Assembly (NCBI GenBank): GCA_002633005.1
Contig: NMRA01000038.1
Location: 1,244,883-1,308,882, forward strand
Length of the DNA: 64,000 nucleotides
Direction of reading: 5' to 3'
Source: Phoronis australis
Taxonomy: Eukaryota; Phoronida; Phoronidae
The notes beneath the pieces are model-generated. The model made no database searches, was not told the origin of the DNA, and saw only the letters and a program-made list of their open reading frames with translations. Of the stretch, positions 27,501 through 37,800 are shown in pieces. How positions within the stretch are numbered: the first letter of the stretch is position 1; every line of letters starts with the position of its first letter. A program made the translations under genes and the position numbers.

Positions 27501-30500
27501 AATATTTTATCCTCTAAATTCTATCGATATCAAAACCAAAATAAAAAAGGCAGATCAATGACCACAAGTTTGCCTGATGATGAGATATGCAGTCTCAAAA
27601 TAATAATAGCGTTTTATTTTGTTTGTACGTTATGTCTCTCGGTGTTTAGCTACATAGCTGCAACCCTGAAAAAAGGAGATTGTTTTGACACTATGAGCGA
27701 GCCTGTATTATAAGATGTTGGAATAAATAGTTCATTTAGCTGTCATTAAGTAGTGTGTATTAGAACTGACACATTCATTGTTAATAAATCAGCGATAGCT
27801 TTTTAGCACCAACTCAGGCATAAACCATCCTCAATGAATAACATCTCCAGGCAAGAAGCGTGAAATAAATAAAGCTGCATTTCACCCCAGTTTAGGCGTC
27901 AATGTTGAATTGATCACATTTGTTTGTGGCCAAAACGGAAGCGGGAACTTTAAAATTAATGCGTACCAGCTTTGTGCTTTTTTGGAACAAAACTATCCCA
28001 CATGACATACAGACCTGAGAAAGTGGGTTTTCTATACACTGATGTAGATAAATTTTGTCTTGTGAATGAGGCCCTTTAGGGTTTAAAAACATTACCATGT
28101 TCATCTAATCATGAATCATTGCCAAATGAGTAGGCAACTCAAGTCACAGGTAATGTATGCATGCGCCATTTTCGAATGCACAATTTTAGGGTTGGCCACC
28201 CCCAATGGTTTTGATGTTCTTGTTGGTAACGGAGGTAGAATTCTATCATAGTAAGGAATATTATGAAAGGTACATTTCGATTTTAATTTTTAGCCAGCAA
28301 AAGAGGACGAAATGCACCTTTAAACAAGTAGATTATGTACATTTTGGGATTCGAGTTGTGTGGAATCAAGACAGCAACATGCACAAATTCTTAACATATC
28401 ATTTGTATAAATTTCAAAATCTACAATTACATGGCCCCATTTATTGTTACAGGAACTATAATATGTCATGCCATTACCTTAGCACATCACATAAAATAGC
28501 TATTGCTGTAACACACAACACTACAGAATAAGAAACAACCAATAGGCAAAATCAACCAATACCAGCATTCTCTTTGTGCACTTCCAGTAGGAATCCCTCC
28601 ACAATGGCAGGTTCACAGGCACAAGGTGCTGGCTTCGACTTGAACCTCTGGCCACGAAAGTTGATGTGGACTGTGAAGGTTGACGTGATCTGTCCGGGAA
28701 GAGGCTCTGGTTCTTGAAGATGTTCCAAAAATGCTTTGCCACCAAGAATCTGAATATACAGATGTCGCTTGCCCGGATCAATATTGGCTGAAAGTAAAGA
28801 TTTTATAACTACTAGATCACCTTCTGTAACTATGATTACTACAAAATTGCCAATTTATAAAATATTGTAAGCGGGTAGTAAGTATTCAATTAGATGTACA
28901 CGGCACGAGTGCAAATATATAAACACCAAAAGCTGCTATTTGACATTTGAATTTTTTTATTATAACTACATTTAATCATCTACATCAGAAAACAAATGCA
29001 AAACTATGAAGAGAAATTAAACAAATCAATCAAAACGCGGAAATATGACTGAAAACAATATTTGCCAGAAGTTTCACAATCTTATTTACAACAGTTGTGG
29101 CAGATGAGATTTACCCAAGACATTTCCATCAGGTACAGATTACCATCACAACTACGGAACCTGCCAATTATTTCAAAAGTACAAAAATATATTACTATAT
29201 TTCTAATTCTACCTGTGAGATTCTGTTTCAATTTCTGTTCTGTGTCCACAAAGTGTGTAGCAGGTTTTCGAGTGGCTCTGTCTCCAGTCTCCACCTTGTC
29301 AAACTTCAAATCCTGCATTATCTCATCCACCACTCCGCGTCGACGAAGATTTTCAAACAGATCTGTTTCGCTCATGGCCTGTGCTTGAGTGCCGTCATCT
29401 TGCATGGACTGCGACAGAGCTTCGCGGATACGCGACTGAACATCAAACTTTCAAATAAAACACGAGTTAAATAAAGATTTCAAAAATTAAAATGGCAATG
29501 AACCCAAGTTTCATCAAAGAAACTAAATTTTGACTTAGACCAGTTACCGAGCTACATAATTGGCCTCAGCTTACTTCATGTGATTTTGGTCATGCAATGA
29601 ACATAAAGTTTGTTATTGCTAGAGACCACATACATACTATAAACTGACATGTCATGACAAGCTAATCTGTAGAACCTGGAGCCTGTTCCAAGAAAACTGA
29701 CTTAACTAAGACAAATCTTAAATTTCAGTCAATTTAAAGATTAAAACTTAAATTCGTCTCAACTCCGATTCAAGAAAATCTTAACTTTGACTTAACTTTT
29801 TTTACTTAAATTTTGTCTTAATTTTGACTGACTTGTGGATGTGGAAGTTTCAAATTTGGAAGTTGAAACAAATCTTAGACTTAAGTCAAAAATGAACTTA
29901 CCCATAATTCAGTTTCTTGTAACGTGCATCTGCTCTCAAGCAATAACTTGTCAAGTCTATCCAAGCCCATAAATCACACTTAACTAATGAGCAGTTTGAA
30001 ACTTCATAACAGTAAGTGGTCTGACAGGGATATTCCTGGACTGCACCATTGAGCCACTAGGGCATAAAAAAATAAAGTCGCAAGTACATTGCAGCACTTT
30101 GGCAAAAATGCAAGATTCTAGTCAACTTACAGCCAGTAGGGTAAAACATGACTCTGCTGTTATTTCGATTGTCCTTAAGGTTTCTGTTTCATATATGTTA
30201 CCACTTCAGTTATGCTAAGACAACCCAGGGCACATCTTTTTGAAAAGAAGACACACTTTTTATCATAAGGTGTGCCCAAAAGCAAACCTGGTCAGGAACA
30301 TCCCTGCTTCCACCAAGCCGCTGTGACCAGGAATTCCGAGTCATTTTCTCTAAATACTTTTCGGAGTGTACTGTTCCATAGTACTGATTATAATATTCAT
30401 TTCAAGGAAGAAGGAAATCTGTAGAATATGATTTTTGAGCTTATATACCAATCTGCAATTAACTGGGGCAGGTGACCGTGTTTTTTAATTAAACAAAAAA

Positions 30501-31144
30501 GACAGGTAAAGCAATGGTATCAATGGCATGACCAAATTTCATTTGACAGAAATATTTCGGATGGATGAAATCTCCACAAAACTGCTACACTTTCCCAAAA
30601 TATCCATTTATTGTTTACAACTTTTGAGTTTTTTCATAAAAATTATGAAATGTAATTCTGGATTTCTGAAAACCTCTCACGCCAAACTCAAACATCTCTA
30701 TAAACAATTCCAAAACAAAGTTATATAATGATGAACAGTGCATAAATCACAGAACTTGAATGTCTCATTTAAATCTTTTTTTTCTTACATAATATTACCA
30801 CACCGCCAGAAATCGCTTTCGCGTTAAATCCAGGTACTCAGTAACACCCTTGCATACAGTAACTTCCAAAATTGAGCTTAGAGGAGTAGGAAACACCTTT
30901 GTGCAATGCTCGATTGTCAGCCAGTAAGGCCAGTATTCGAACCCGGATCTCCCAAACAGGAGTTCGGAGCTTAAACCCTGAGACAGACCGTCTCTTCATT
31001 TGAATCTGACCAGCAGCCATTTCTGAGAACTTAAGCAAACTTGGTAATTTTTCTAGGTTAAATCCTAAATGTAAACAGTACCTGTGACAAGTGATTGTGT
31101 ATTATCTGTTTCAATTCAGATATCTTCTCAGGGGACAGCGCCAT
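15534..31144 (-). CDS. CEP76: Centrosomal protein 76 (CEP76), complete
   Basis: Coding exons, 5' to 3' on the minus strand: 31144-31082, 29447-29213, 28787-28563, 27399-27214, 25765-25539, 25182-24991, 23136-22973, 22724-22604, 20050-19838, 18805-18718, 16156-16027, 15672-15534 (TGA 15536-15534). Total 1983 nt, 660 residues, essentially the vertebrate length; all junctions GT-AG and in phase. Start MALSPEKISELKQIIHNHL matches the family N-terminus. Exons 3-5 carry the C2-like region (LYIQILGGKAFLEHLQEPEP; LEWRSVLA; VELHGVG). Exon 5 has AERERLFLVYAKQWWREYLQ. Exons 6-8 form the transglutaminase-like peptidase fold with GDCEDHA (Cys378), HTWVM (His409) and FWESLTG (Glu425), so a Cys-His-Glu triad is present. 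The end is YPESACAVWIMYACKYKSIL. In vertebrates CEP76 sits at the centriole and limits re-duplication. The gene is tail-to-tail with CMIP. Introns contain a GGGCTGTTCC element, a MITE and a 14-bp minisatellite that starts at the exon 11 acceptor. A likely polyA signal on the minus strand is at about 15085-15090. Confidence 0.96.
16795..16870 (+). mobile_element. tRNA-like SINE head, copy 1
   Basis: A-box-like TGGTGCAGTGGTAAAG and B-box-like GGGTTCAAAACT are 38 bp apart, as in a tRNA. The anticodon and acceptor stems are poor. Second copy at 17746-17824 inside the duplication. Confidence 0.55.
17746..17824 (+). mobile_element. tRNA-like SINE head, copy 2
   Basis: Nearly identical to 16795-16870 (TGGTGCAGTGGTAAAG, GGGTTCAAAACT) and part of copy B of the N-joined duplication, so it is not an independent insertion. 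Confidence 0.5.
20285..20485 (+). repeat. Two-copy direct repeat of about 70 bp
   Basis: CATGGCCCGTGTAAGTAAAC and GGGTTTATGGTCGTGGCTGA occur at about 20295-20350 and again at 20418-20470, each ending in TTTTATTACCCCG. Intron 8 of CEP76. Confidence 0.75.
20640..21985. other. Unexplained intron segment with 187-codon open frame
   Basis: Begins with a CTCGCC-AGCT-GGGCGAG palindrome near 20678. Holds a plus-strand open frame 21303-21866 with no recognised domain and an internal direct repeat of about 65 bp (AAGACCTGTCAATCATTAG at 21354 and 21421). Ends before a MITE at 21986. It may be a decayed mobile element; no transposase or reverse transcriptase motif was seen. Confidence 0.4.
21986..22223. 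mobile_element. Short MITE with CAGRGCTTGGAAT ends, copy 2 (inverted)
   Basis: Starts CAGAGCTTGCAATGA and ends AATTCCAAGCCCTG. Flanked on both sides by TTCCTT, a 6-bp target duplication. Interior AAGAGGAAA motifs are the complement of copy 1 at 1495-1724. In CEP76 intron 8. Confidence 0.82.
23800..24120 (+). repeat. Dispersed repeat family, partner of 100-390
   Basis: Contains AAATTTGGGACATTGAAATT, GAAATTGAATTTTGGCG, CACATTTCTCAAATTTCATA and TTTTTGTATCACCAAAG in the same order as the reverse complement of 100-390. Intron 6 of CEP76. Confidence 0.5.
24121..24990. other. CEP76 intron 6 remainder, nothing recognised
   Basis: AT-rich text without repeats that I could pair elsewhere in the window and without plausible exons. 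CEP76 coding phase is continuous from 24991 to 23136. Confidence 0.5.
26144..26980 (-). mobile_element. Non-autonomous DNA element with GGGCTGTTCCAG ends, copy 2
   Basis: About 837 bp, the reverse complement of 11568-12381 with few differences. Left end GGGCTGTTCCAGCAAAATCT, right end ACTGGAACAGCCC. Both flanks show TTA, a 3-bp target duplication. Three-base TTA/TAA duplications with G-rich ends are typical of PIF/Harbinger elements; that assignment is inference. In CEP76 intron 4. Confidence 0.9.
28130..28330 (+). repeat. Dispersed repeat, longest copy (GCCATTTTxGAAT / GTTCTTGTTGGTAACG family)
   Basis: Joins both halves of the family: GCGCCATTTTCGAATGCACA, GGTTGGCCACCCCCAATGG, GATGTTCTTGTTGGTAACGG, TCATAGTAAGGAATATTATG, and TTAGCCAGCAAAAGAGGACG. 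Other copies: 4560-4700, 7745-7965 (minus), 8044-8160, 15360-15480. Intron 3 of CEP76. Confidence 0.6.
29690..29910. repeat. Self-complementary AT-rich segment (AAGTTAAG/CTTAACTT)
   Basis: Repeated near-palindromic words AAATCTTAA, TTAACTTTGACTTAAC, TCTTAATTTTGACTGA and AAATCTTAGACTTAAG alternate on both strands, so the segment can fold. It starts near TGTTCCAAGAAAACTGACTT. Probably a small MITE; the boundaries are unclear. Intron 1 of CEP76. Confidence 0.45.
30880..30985 (-). mobile_element. Possible tRNA-derived SINE fragment
   Basis: The reverse complement contains a B-box-like CGGGTTCGAATACTGG preceded by CTGTTTGGGAGATC. The A box is not clear. CEP76 intron 1. Confidence 0.35.
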
Positions 31145-31884
31145 CTAGCCTCGTCTTCTAATGTTGATTCCTACAGAGACGCAGAGCTCTCCTCAGATCT
31201 ATCTGTGGCTGAAACAAGATGCTCTGCCTCATGTATAATCGTAACTCAGAATTGAGTCAATTCCACATCACTTCACACATAATTTTATTGCATGCTGGAA
31301 GAAATAAAGAAACTCGTCTCATAGTGAATAAAAAGATAAAAAGACGAAATAGAATTACATTGTCTGTCTCATAGTCATGATTTGTTGTTTTTTGGTTCAT
31401 CCCTGCATCAAATTTGAAAGCTGAAGAGCAACTACCACTGACAATGAAAGAGAAGTTTGGTAACGCCATGACCTGGTGAGGTCAAGTGTTGATAACTTCG
31501 ATGACACAGACGTTTCGCTATAAAATTGACACATTTACTGCAATTTTAAAGTTGGACCAATATTGGATTTTTAAAAGTGTTCCTACTACTGGACAAATAT
31601 GAATGAACTACATGTTTCAGCATTTTAATATGAATTTTGAAAGTATAAAGGTTGGCTACTAGCATCCACATATTCTTAAATAGTGCACAGTATTTTTTTT
31701 TTTTACTTTGAAAAGTAAAAATTTATTAGTTCCGTAAAGCCCCGCTGCAAGTGCTGTTTTTCGTGATGTCACCGAGGCTATACAGCACAGAGATCTAGGT
31801 CATTAGGCGTGCGAGTACGTAGTCCAGTCAACAGATCAACATGTGCATACTCACAACCTTTTTCGTTTTTCTTTCCTGTGACTA

Positions 31885-32330
31885 TGATTCATCCCAGGGG
31901 CTAGCTGTATGTAGACTATCTTCAAAATACAACTAGGTACCAGTAGCACTGTGTGTTGAGCTCCGTTAGACTGAGAAATTTCACATGACAGAGCCGGAAT
32001 AGTTCTGCTCGTCACCTCGTCGCCAAACTTACATCAACATGTAGATCTCTAAACCGGCACGGGGAGCGTGCAAATATCTGGGTGTCAACTGACACTCACC
32101 TTGCCTGCTGGAGCCATTTAAGTGAAACACCATCTATTAAACCTTATTTTATTTCATAATTCTCAGTCTTTTGTAACAAAGAAAGCAATACGGTCAACAC
32201 ACGCTATTTCCTAAAATTTTGCGACATCTGTCGGGAAATGATGATAGCTTCGCAAGAGCAAAATTGTTTATGAAATTCGGTTTCCTGGTATTAAAATACT
32301 AAAAATTTGTAAGGAAATGAAATCACCTCT
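31885..32330 (-). repeat. TIR-less dispersed family (GAGGTGACGAGC), copy 1
   Basis: The reverse complement reads GAGGTGACGAGCAGAACTA, CTAACGGAGCTCAACACACA and TGTATTTTGAAG..CAGCTAGC, matching 33930-34050 and 57455-57590. The part 32205-32320 (TTTCCTAAAATTTTGCGACA, AAATTCGGTTTCCTGGTATT) matches 34098-34205 in the same orientation, so the two halves are rearranged relative to the other copies. Confidence 0.6.
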
Positions 32331-33929
32331 ACTAATTTGTTGTGACATGTACACAACTTCGAAAAACAGTTCGATCGCTTGGAATAAGAACAACTCGGGT
32401 AACGAAACTGGCCAATAAGGCAACAGGTGACGGTGCCGAGAACGGCATCGTTCCACTAATAGTCAGCACTACACTGCAGTAAACTTGTATTATGAACTTT
32501 TGAGAGCTGAGATCGCAGACGAATTATACACATTAAGCACAGTTCTGTAGCCGAGAGGCATTAACCCAATGAGCTATATATTACAAAATAAGCTTGATTT
32601 ACCTTATTGCCTTCACCCACGTTACAGCCTCAGTGACGTCAGATGCGCGTTAGCCAATAGGAATTAACATTGGAAAAACAACGCTTTTTTACAAAAATGT
32701 GAAAGAGTAACAAACACGTGATTTCTCATATAGACTTTATTCATCAATTAAATTACATTAAAAATGCATGTTATTGTACTTCAGGAACCTTTTAAAGTAA
32801 CCATGCATTTGTCATATCAATGTGCTCTGTAGTGGCCATTAGGACCTTCTTTCTTTTTATTAACCTCTGGTCAAATAAAACCTGTATCTGCTAAGTAAAA
32901 AATAGTGTCCTTACACTAATTTAAGTTGTAACTGGGGCCAGGGCTTTATCCAGGATTTCGAAAATAGGATGTCCAAAATGGGGTTTCCAATATTACAGGG
33001 CGTCCATGATTCCAACGAGGCATTACCCCCACTCCCCACCACCATTCACCAGTAACCCCCTCCCCCCACACACAGAGAGATTTTACAAAAAGTGCGTTGA
33101 ACAAGGCTTTTATATGTAAGTTTACAAAAACAGCTCTCTTGTAGTGATCTTTTTACTAAAAAAACTGTGTGGATCAAGACTTTTAGGTCTAAATTTACGA
33201 AAATAGCTAACCAAACAGGTATTACAGATATTACTGATTTTGGTTGAACAATGAGTGCAAATTGCCGTTATAAAGTTTGTCATATCATCTTAACTAGCTT
33301 TATGTCATCAAAGCTGCAGTTACCAAGGCAAAAAAATGCACAGATGATGCTAAGATGTTTATGGCAGAGACACAAGGCAACCAAACAGGTGTTTATGATT
33401 GACAGGTCTACTAAATACTTTGAAAATAGTTTGAACATTGTAACATTTTACATACATTTTATATACATTGTATATTTATTTCCAAGTGGGAAGGCCCAAC
33501 TTCTCTTTCATTAACTGGAGTCCTAGTGATCTTACAATGTGGGTGTCCAAAGGAGAAATTCTGATTGACAGGGCGTCCAAATGATACATTGGGTGTCATT
33601 GCCAGATTAGTGCTAGGACGTAAGCTGCATGATGGCAGACCTCAGACAAAAAATTTAATAAGGGTGTCTACAGTCAGAAGTTTGGAAACAACAGGTGTAG
33701 GGACATGTATTAACATAAATTAATACAACAATAGATGTTTAGTAGTGAGAAATGTGTTTGTACAAGAAGTATCGTACAACTTTTCTTTGTTACAACAGGC
33801 AGAGAACTAAGCAAAAATGTTGTTTCTTTGATTGTTTTTTTACTTATAAACAGCTTCAAATGGCAAGTCGAGTGTTTCTTGACTCCCAGATTATGCATGC
33901 ACACCCGCCGGTTGTTAGCTCTACATGGA

Positions 33930-34210
33930 GATTTATGACAAGGTGACGAGCATAGCTACCCGGGCTATGTGATATTTCGGGGTCTAACGGAGCTCAACAC
34001 ACAGTGGTACCTACTAGTAGCTGTATTTTGACGGTACATACACCTAGCTAGCTGGTACATTGTTTTGAAAGTAGTACGCTTGCGACACGCAAACGCCCCA
34101 TTTCCTAAAATTTTGTGACATCTCTCAGGAGATGACAGCTTCACAGCACCAAAATTTGTTCTGAAATTCGGTTTGTTGGTATTAAAATACTAAAAACTTC
34201 TATTGGAATG
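33930..34210 (+). repeat. Dispersed family (GAGGTGACGAGC), copy 2
   Basis: AAGGTGACGAGCATAGCTAC, TCTAACGGAGCTCAACACAC, TGTATTTTGACGGT, then TTTCCTAAAATTTTGTGACA and GAAATTCGGTTTGTTGGTAT. Related copies at 31885-32330, 35218-35320, 55775-55990 and 57200-57600. Confidence 0.6.
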
Positions 34211-34565
34211 AAACCAGTTCCTATAATATCGTGAAGAACAGTTGTTGAAGAATCAGGGAAAAAGAAACTGGACTTTATCTGCAGAACAATGGTAGAATGC
34301 CAACCTTTCCAACACCGGTAAACAATTAAGTTTACTCAAGAAAAAGTGTAGTTTTTAATCAATTTTTTGTCACGTCTTTGCCTTTGGCCAGTTTTTCTAC
34401 CAAGTAGGCGCAAAGCTGTACATTCAGTACACAGCTTTGCACCAAACCCAGCTGGCTGGCTTAACAAGTCACCTGGTTATCTTAAACACGTAACCCGTCT
34501 GAAAACAAGTATAACAAGTATGGTTTACCTGCTTACCTGTTTACACACCCCACACGGAATGTTTA

Positions 34566-34577
34566 AAAAATGGCGGC
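34566..34577 (+). promoter_or_regulatory. YY1-like motif upstream of MEAK7
   Basis: AAAATGGCGGCAAC matches the AARATGGCGGC consensus of YY1-type sites. It lies about 240 bp before the MEAK7 start. Motif match only. Confidence 0.35.
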
Positions 34578-34773
34578 AACACGGGTGTAAAAAATGTTAA
34601 CGAGACAACTAAATTATTGTTTTTTACTTATTATCACTTTTACTTTGATTCAAAAGTTTTAAAAAACAATTTAAAGTTTAAATATTGGCCTATTTTTACC
34701 TTAAATAATAATTTTGCAATTTATGAATCCTTTACCCCAACATTATCTTGTGTTTGGTTTCTCGATTTAGAGG

Positions 34774-34784
34774 CCACTTCCGGG
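34774..34784 (-). promoter_or_regulatory. ETS/GABP-type site just before MEAK7 start
   Basis: CCACTTCCGGG is the complement of CCGGAAGTGG, the classical ETS core in housekeeping promoters, about 30 bp upstream of the ATG at 34813. Motif match only. Confidence 0.45.
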
Positions 34785-34812
34785 TTCGATTAAAAGTAAG
34801 CTTGCACTGAAC

Positions 34813-37800
34813 ATGGGACAGGGAGAAAGCAGCGATAGCTTGTCGGTCTCTCCATTCTCAAGCAAAGAAAAAGAAAATGTCAAAGAATTGTTCAAGAAGA
34901 TTGCTGTGGGGAATACCACTTTTAATGAGGAAAATCTGAAGGTTGTTCTTACATGTAATGTAACTAAGTCCTCAACCACCTAGTATCTAACTGCTCTAGG
35001 TCCTAGACTCTAGGTAGCCTTGGTGTTGTGTCACGTGACTTTCAGTTTGACGAACACTTAAATTATTAAAGGCACTCTAAATCGCTTGACAACAGGCAAT
35101 TGCCTCTTGGCATATTGGTTTGGACGTTTGTCTTATATGATGGCTGCCAAGGTTTGATATTTTCAACGATAGACAATGACCACCATCTCTACTGGCACCG
35201 CCAGCAGAGATGGTGGNGAGCTCCGTTAGACTCCGAAATTTCACATGACATAGCCGGAATAGTTCTGCTCGTCACCAAAGTTATGTCAACATGTAGAGCT
35301 GTCAACCGGCATATAGGCGCTTCATCCGCTGGAAGCTTTTCGGCGAATTATGATGTCATAACCTGCTGCACGCAGTGTTAGAAAGGATTTTTAATCAGCG
35401 TGAGGCATCGCTGAAAAGCTTCCAACATATGAAGCTCCTATAAGAGCTGCACTGTCTGTTGTTCAACTAGAGATGGTGGTCACTGCCCATTGACTTATGT
35501 GTCCCTGTGAAGTGTGATGACTATGTATAAAAGCCAAAACACACCTAACTATAATATCCTTGGCAGTGTGTAAGTTTTTGCAACTGTATGGTTGTGACAT
35601 GCGCCTGCCCCATTTGAACTCACTGTAACGGCATTTTTGACCTCTTTCCCTTGAACACTGATGTCAAATGAAATATAATCATGTTATTGATACACTGTTT
35701 TGCTGAACATGAACCTTTCTTTCTTTTGCTAAATTTTTAATAAAAAGGCATGTTCACGTGGCCCAATTAATTATAGATTGGCAAAAAGTTAAAAATCAAA
35801 TTCTAAAGGCATTCCACTTTCAAAAAGTGTATACATACTGTACTCTTATGGAGTTGTTGTAGACCAAGTAGGCCTTCAGACCAAGATAACCTAGTCTGCT
35901 TACACGGTCCAACCTCGCAGACTAAGTAAATACCTAGGACTGAGTTGCAATGTACCATTGATACCTGAATTTTCTGCCATAGCGTTACACCGAACGGGTC
36001 TGCCAAATACAGCTTTCCTAAATAAGATTGGCAACCTACAGTTTGTAGATATTTGGTTAAATACGGACACCTATCGATAAAGTCCTGTATAACCTGAAAG
36101 GGCAATGGGACACTGAGTGGAAACCACAGTACCTGGCTGTTTGAATCGATTTTTCATCCGAACGAAATTCTGTCGATGTGAATGGTTAGTAATTGTTGAA
36201 TGGAAAGACTTGGAAGCACTGTGTGTAATGGTTGGTTACAGTTTCAGTATGATGACGTCAGGAATATTATACCATGTGATTTTCACTTGTAGAACTGTGA
36301 TAACAGTAAGTATAGTGGACTTGGCCTTACTGGCTTTGTCAGAACTATCTATTACTCCAGTTTTTTTTGTAATACAAATTACTCATTAGGTCTAATAGTG
36401 CAGTTTTGCAAATAACTTCACTGTCAATTTCCCCAAAACATTTTCACTGTGACGTTGTCATAAATTTACAGGAGCTAAGAGTTCGGACCTCAACTTTAAA
36501 TGTTTCGTGACTAGAACCTTTTTAATGCTGGGTTGCCTTAGCTTTGCTTAAAATCCATTTTCTTTTATTGAAATTATTTAGAGATACATGAAGAGTGGAT
36601 TTCCCGAGTCGTTAGTGGGGAGTTTATTTCGTGCCATCGTGAAAGTCTCTAGTGAACAACGTCGCGGGAAGTCCACCAAGACAGATGGCATTAACCTGCA
36701 CCGATTTATGGTTGCCATGGCTTCCATCTCACGAGGGACATTGGCGGAGAAAGCTGAGGTTGTCGTGTGCATGGCTTCAGAGAACCCAGCTGTAACACCT
36801 CAAGACATTCTACAGGTTTATATTACTGCGGATTTCTATATTCCTTGGAAGTACTTGTTAACCCTGTTTGAGAAAACTTTTGAAGAACTTTGTGGATTGT
36901 TTTCTTATTACGAAAATTTTGAATGTTTTGTACATTAACTCAACTAATATTGACCTCTTTATTTCTAAGCATATTGTGTCTAATTATTCTTCAATTACTA
37001 ATATTCATGCTGGCCACTATCAAAGAACAGGTATGTTCCGCCAAACTCGCAGTTCCTGTGCTGATACATCCAGAATGTTTTTCAAAACGTATCGTTGCTA
37101 GGTGTCCTATTGTACCCAACTTGTTTCCTATTCCAGTGGACCAAAGTAATGTTACAAGCATATGTATCCCAAGCCAGTAACACGCCACAATATTCAAGCT
37201 GGAAGTTTGATGCATCTGATGATACAGGATTAGCAACTGTTGCTTTTGCTATCGTAAGAGACTTATTCTATAAAGGTAAATTTGCAACCAGTGTGGGACT
37301 GTTACAATCTGTTTTCTAAATATGATCAGCTGATAAGCTGTGAAGTGAAATCTGTAAGACTCTTGAGAAGAGAATTGTTGTTTTACAGACAAAAGGCTAT
37401 TCTTTTGGGTCACATACTACGGAAAAATTTTGTCAATTTCGGACAAAAATTACTTTGCCTTTTCTCCTTTTCAGAGGCTTTTAATTTTTTTTTGTAAATG
37501 CCCACAATTACTGAAAACATTGTTTATTGGTAGCTATGATATAGAACTTAAAACGACAAAGCATTTAGTTGATTCTGCTCGTTTTGTGAGAACAAAAATG
37601 AAAAAATGAAACAATAAAATTTCACTTGTCTAGTACATTGTATCCTGTTACGGTACAGCTCTTTCATTTCAAACTTTGAATTTTGTACTTCAAGTTCAAA
37701 GACTTTTAGTTTTAATTCTTGAACTTCACCTTTGAAAGATGCCTGTATAATGGAAAATGTTTTGATTAGTTTTATATTTAATTAAGGTATTGGTATTACT

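Larger units (their letters stand above)
31145..34812. other. Head-to-head interval between CEP76 and MEAK7, repeat-rich, no gene
   Basis: Contains both promoters. Bases 31885-32330 and 33930-34210 are copies of one repeat family. Around 32940-33070 C-rich text follows TATTACAGGGCGTCCA. The MEAK7 side has promoter-like motifs at 34566 and 34774. Confidence 0.55.
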